The translations under genes and the position numbers were made by a program. A stretch of DNA of 5,787 nt. Origin: an uncultured Prevotellaceae bacterium. GTDB lineage: Bacteria; Bacteroidota; Bacteroidia; Bacteroidales; Bacteroidaceae. The notes under the pieces are model-generated. The model was not told the origin of the DNA, did no database searches, and saw nothing but the letters and a program-made list of their open reading frames with translations. Positions within the stretch are counted from its first letter, which is position 1, and every line of letters starts with the position of its first letter. Where the stretch lies: the NCBI GenBank assembly GCA_946406585.1, contig CAMJLI010000133.1, forward strand, positions 1 to 5,787. The letters run 5' to 3'. Shown one piece after another: positions 2,989-5,787 of this stretch.

Positions 2989-5787
2989 CTATTTCCTGAA
3001 CAAGTCGCTCTCTTTCAAGAATACCACTTTCCCGTATTTTGAAAGTTCGTTGATGTTTAGCTTGCTCTTGTCACCCACGATGCCAAGGGCGCGGTGTCTT
3101 TCGTTGTGCTGGATGTGCTCCTTGTAGAATTTTTGCATGTCTTCCATCTTGGCTTTCCTGAAGAGCTGGGCAAGTCCGGTGTTGTTGTCGCTGTCAAAGC
3201 CTTTTGAACGTAGGTTGGCGATGTGTATTCCTATGTTGCGGAAAGATGGGAACTGGGTGCTTAGCTCGTTGATGGCCTCTTGTCTTGACGTGTCGAAATT
3301 CTTTTCCAGCAATGGCATGTCCCGCAAGAGGGAGTCTACAAGTTCCATGGCTTTCATGGCCTTGTCTCCTTGGGTTCCTACAATGGTGCCAAAGCATAAT
3401 GGAGAATTGGGGGCGGTGCGGCGTGAACGCATGGTGTAATAGCTTCTTGCCGAATAGGCCATCGAACGAAATTCTCTTACTTCTTGGAAAAGCACTGAAG
3501 ACATGCCGCCGCCAAAATAGTCTTTCAGGAGCATGAAGGGGACTCTGCTCTCCAATGTTGGGAGGGCTGGCACTTGTTCGTAGGTAAGGAAAAGTGTCTG
3601 TCGTGAACGAGGCATGTCGTATATGTAGACCACGGGCTCCTCGTAGCATATTACGTCATCGGTATAATCCATGTATGGCTTTTGGCTGCGCTCTATGGGT
3701 AGTGTTGACCTAATGATGCTTTCCACTTCATCAGTGGTGAGCGAACCGCTATAGATGATGTCGCAGGCACTGGTTGTGACTTCGCTGAATGCAGAGAACA
3801 TTTCCTCGCTTGTCAGTCTCTTTCTTTCCGCGAGCGTTAGTCTCCGTAAGAAGGTGGAGTTGTCGCCATACATCATCTTCAACCGCAAAGCACGCATCAC
3901 ATCATTGTTTTCCTTGCTTTCCGACTTGCTCTCTGCTTTTTTGTTGTTGTTTATCTGGCTTATGGCCTTGGCATTTGGCTTGGCGTGGTTCAGGAAATGA
4001 TTTACAAGTTGCATGGTGGGTTTCAAATGCTTGTCAACACCCACCACGAGCAATTTCACGCTTGAGGCATCGCTGATGAAAGTCATGTCGGCTCCGTAGG
4101 CTTGAAGGGCGGAGGCCAGCTGTTGCCTGCTGAGAGAGTCGGTGCCTATGGTGTTCAATAGTTCACAGGTGGCGCCAAGACGTGGGTCTGCCTTCTCGCC
4201 ACGATTGTAAGAAATGGTTAGCTCAAACAAATCGTTGATTTCATTTTTCACAGTGTAGAGTGTGGCTTGACCGCATAGAGGGGTGATTGTCGCGTCGTGT
4301 GCGAAGTCCACCAGGCGAGGGTCTTTTTCTTCCACAGTCAATGTGGACAGGAATCTTGCATATTCCGACTCTGCATTCTTGTTCTTGGGCATCACGGGAG
4401 TGTAGCCGGGCTGGCTTATCTTGTCTTTGGGATAGTTGCCTTTCTTCTTCTTGAATCTCACAAATGGAGCCTCGAAACAGCGTCTTGACACAGCAATGAT
4501 GTCGTCTTTGGTCAATTTGTCTATGGCTCTCACCTTGTCCACGTATTCTTGCCAACTATGACCGGAGGCCATTACAGAAACCATCTTTGTGGCTCGGGTG
4601 CTGATGGTTTCAAGTTCACGCGATGCCTCACGAAAAGCCTCTTGTTTCTCGTTGAGGAATCTCGACTCGCTGAATTCTCCCTTGCATAGACGTTCCACTT
4701 GCGTCAGACATGCTTTCTCTGCCTTGCTGGTGGAACCTAGAAGGTTGGGCACCAACAAAATCAATGCCACTCCTGCATCGTTGAGGCTTTGTGCCATTGC
4801 CATGGTTGTCATGACTTGATTCTCATTGGTCAGCGAATCAAGCATTCCTGCTTGACCGTTGTAGAGCAATTGAAGTGCTATCTTTAGGGCATTGGCGTCT
4901 GGCTCGTATTCCGTGGGTGCCTTGTAGGCCAGCAGCTCTATGTTTACAAGTGGTATTGGCAACTTCAATTCCACCGTGCGTTCCTGGGTGATGTCGGGAA
5001 GTGGGGACTTTGCATGATGGGGTGGTGTGCCTTGAGGTATGCGGCCGAAAGTCCGTTCCAGTAGTGGCTGCAGACCTTCGGTGTTGATGTCGCCACAAAG
5101 CACCAAGCCCATGTTGCACCCTACGTAGTACTGGGAGTAGAATTGGTGCATCTCCGAGAGACGGGGATTCTTCAGGTTTTCCGTGCTTCCAATTATGGGG
5201 TAGGCATAAGGCAAAGTCCCAAATAATTCTCTCATCAGATTTTCGCCTGCTGTCACCAGCATGTTGTCGGCATACATGTTCTTCTCTTCGTAGACCGTCT
5301 CAAGTTCTCCTTGGAACAGGCGGAACACCGGATTAATCATTCTTTCGCTGTTGAGCCAGCACCAATGTTCCAAATATTGTGGAGTGAAGGCATTGTGATA
5401 GAACGTGTAATCCCACGATGTGGCTGCATTCAGGTCGCTGCCGCCATATTTTGATATGAGTCGGTTGAATTCATTGGGTATGGCATATTCACCGGCCTTT
5501 TGGCTCAGGCGGTTGATGTCTTTTTGTATGGTGGATCGTTGTTGTTCGTCTCTTGTGGCAGCAAGTCGGTCGTAGCAGGCAGAGATGGAGTCGAGCCATG
5601 GCTTTTCTTTGGCGTAGTCTGTTGTTCCAATGGTTTCGGTGCCTTTGAAGAGTATGTGCTCGAAATAGTGTGCTATACCTGTGTCGGGGCAATCCTTAGC
5701 CCCCGCATTCACCACCACGGCTCCATAAACCTTGGGCTGGCTGTGGTCTTCGTTGAGCCACACGGTCATGCCATTGCTCAATTTCAA
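2989..5787 (-). CDS. M16 family (insulinase/pitrilysin) zinc metallopeptidase, N-terminus off window
   Basis: 932 codons are visible; residues are counted from the first codon at 5787. The frame stays open at the window edge, so the true start and probable signal peptide lie outside. M16 peptidases cut unfolded peptides inside a two-halved chamber. The first half carries the inverted zinc motif HYFEH: ligands H40 and H44, catalytic base E43. E168, in ELETVYEEKN, is the likely third ligand, with E161 seven residues earlier as in the E-x6-E pattern of insulin-degrading enzyme. The H44-E168 gap holds 123 residues against about 76 in that enzyme, owing to a helical insert at about 60-108. The second half looks inactive: the aligned position reads ATCEL (539-543), keeping Glu but losing both His. 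Its C-terminal part keeps R771 and Y778 (R-x6-Y), matching the substrate-binding R824/Y831 pair of insulin-degrading enzyme. Periplasmic location is inferred from Bacteroidales relatives. The promoter is not in this window. Confidence 0.93.
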   Translation of the reverse strand: MKLSNGMTVWLNEDHSQPKVYGAVVVNAGAKDCPDTGIAHYFEHILFKGTETIGTTDYAKEKPWLDSISACYDRLAATRDEQQRSTIQKDINRLSQKAGEYAIPNEFNRLISKYGGSDLNAATSWDYTFYHNAFTPQYLEHWCWLNSERMINPVFRLFQGELETVYEEKNMYADNMLVTAGENLMRELFGTLPYAYPIIGSTENLKNPRLSEMHQFYSQYYVGCNMGLVLCGDINTEGLQPLLERTFGRIPQGTPPHHAKSPLPDITQERTVELKLPIPLVNIELLAYKAPTEYEPDANALKIALQLLYNGQAGMLDSLTNENQVMTTMAMAQSLNDAGVALILLVPNLLGSTSKAEKACLTQVERLCKGEFSESRFLNEKQEAFREASRELETISTRATKMVSVMASGHSWQEYVDKVRAIDKLTKDDIIAVSRRCFEAPFVRFKKKKGNYPKDKISQPGYTPVMPKNKNAESEYARFLSTLTVEEKDPRLVDFAHDATITPLCGQATLYTVKNEINDLFELTISYNRGEKADPRLGATCELLNTIGTDSLSRQQLASALQAYGADMTFISDASSVKLLVVGVDKHLKPTMQLVNHFLNHAKPNAKAISQINNNKKAESKSESKENNDVMRALRLKMMYGDNSTFLRRLTLAERKRLTSEEMFSAFSEVTTSACDIIYSGSLTTDEVESIIRSTLPIERSQKPYMDYTDDVICYEEPVVYIYDMPRSRQTLFLTYEQVPALPTLESRVPFMLLKDYFGGGMSSVLFQEVREFRSMAYSARSYYTMRSRRTAPNSPLCFGTIVGTQGDKAMKAMELVDSLLRDMPLLEKNFDTSRQEAINELSTQFPSFRNIGIHIANLRSKGFDSDNNTGLAQLFRKAKMEDMQKFYKEHIQHNERHRALGIVGDKSKLNINELSKYGKVVFLKESDLFRK

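Noticed and set aside
2870..3127. Plus-strand frame of 85 codons across the convergent junction
   Set aside because: It overlaps the ends of two confident genes in other frames, and its residues look like a shadow translation.
2989..5787. Treating TTG at 5787-5785 as the true start of the peptidase
   Set aside because: The family has further N-terminal sequence, usually including a signal peptide, and the frame is open at the window edge, so the gene is partial.

Overview
The window looks like chromosome of a Bacteroidales bacterium, most likely Prevotella or a close relative. Three things point there: perfect matches to the Bacteroidetes -7 promoter element (TAnnTTTG) before two genes, protein types typical of that order (a cyclophilin with a long helical insert, a DUF4738-like lipoprotein, a large two-domain M16 peptidase and a Spy/CpxP-like secreted protein), and little use of Shine-Dalgarno sites. 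No tRNA, rRNA, CRISPR array, insertion sequence or phage gene is visible. This is mostly ordinary core and envelope gene content.

Layout. Positions 1-234 are intergenic. They hold a 13-bp inverted repeat followed by a T tract, probably a terminator for a gene left of the window, and then the promoter of the first operon. The same stretch on the minus strand holds a small cysteine-rich reading frame. It could be joined to an upstream ATG only by a -1 shift at an A AAA AAG heptamer, and it is the most unusual thing here, although the terminator is the simpler explanation. Positions 235-1435 are a tight two-gene operon: a cytoplasmic cyclophilin-type peptidyl-prolyl isomerase and greA, 7 bases apart. 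Positions 1436-1596 are a gap with small palindromes. Positions 1597-2097 encode a small secreted, Gly/Arg-rich protein with two LTxxQ-like motifs. Positions 2098-2337 hold a strong intrinsic terminator and the promoter of the next gene, and may encode a short RNA. Positions 2338-2949 encode a lipoprotein. Positions 2989-5787 on the minus strand encode an M16 (insulinase/pitrilysin) metallopeptidase that converges on the lipoprotein gene and runs off the right edge, so its N-terminus is missing.

Function. The first operon serves protein folding and transcription (prolyl isomerisation; rescue of backtracked RNA polymerase). The next three genes encode exported products: a periplasmic Spy-like protein, an envelope lipoprotein and a presumably periplasmic zinc peptidase. 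They appear to be separate transcription units, and nothing in the sequence ties them into one pathway or a new system.
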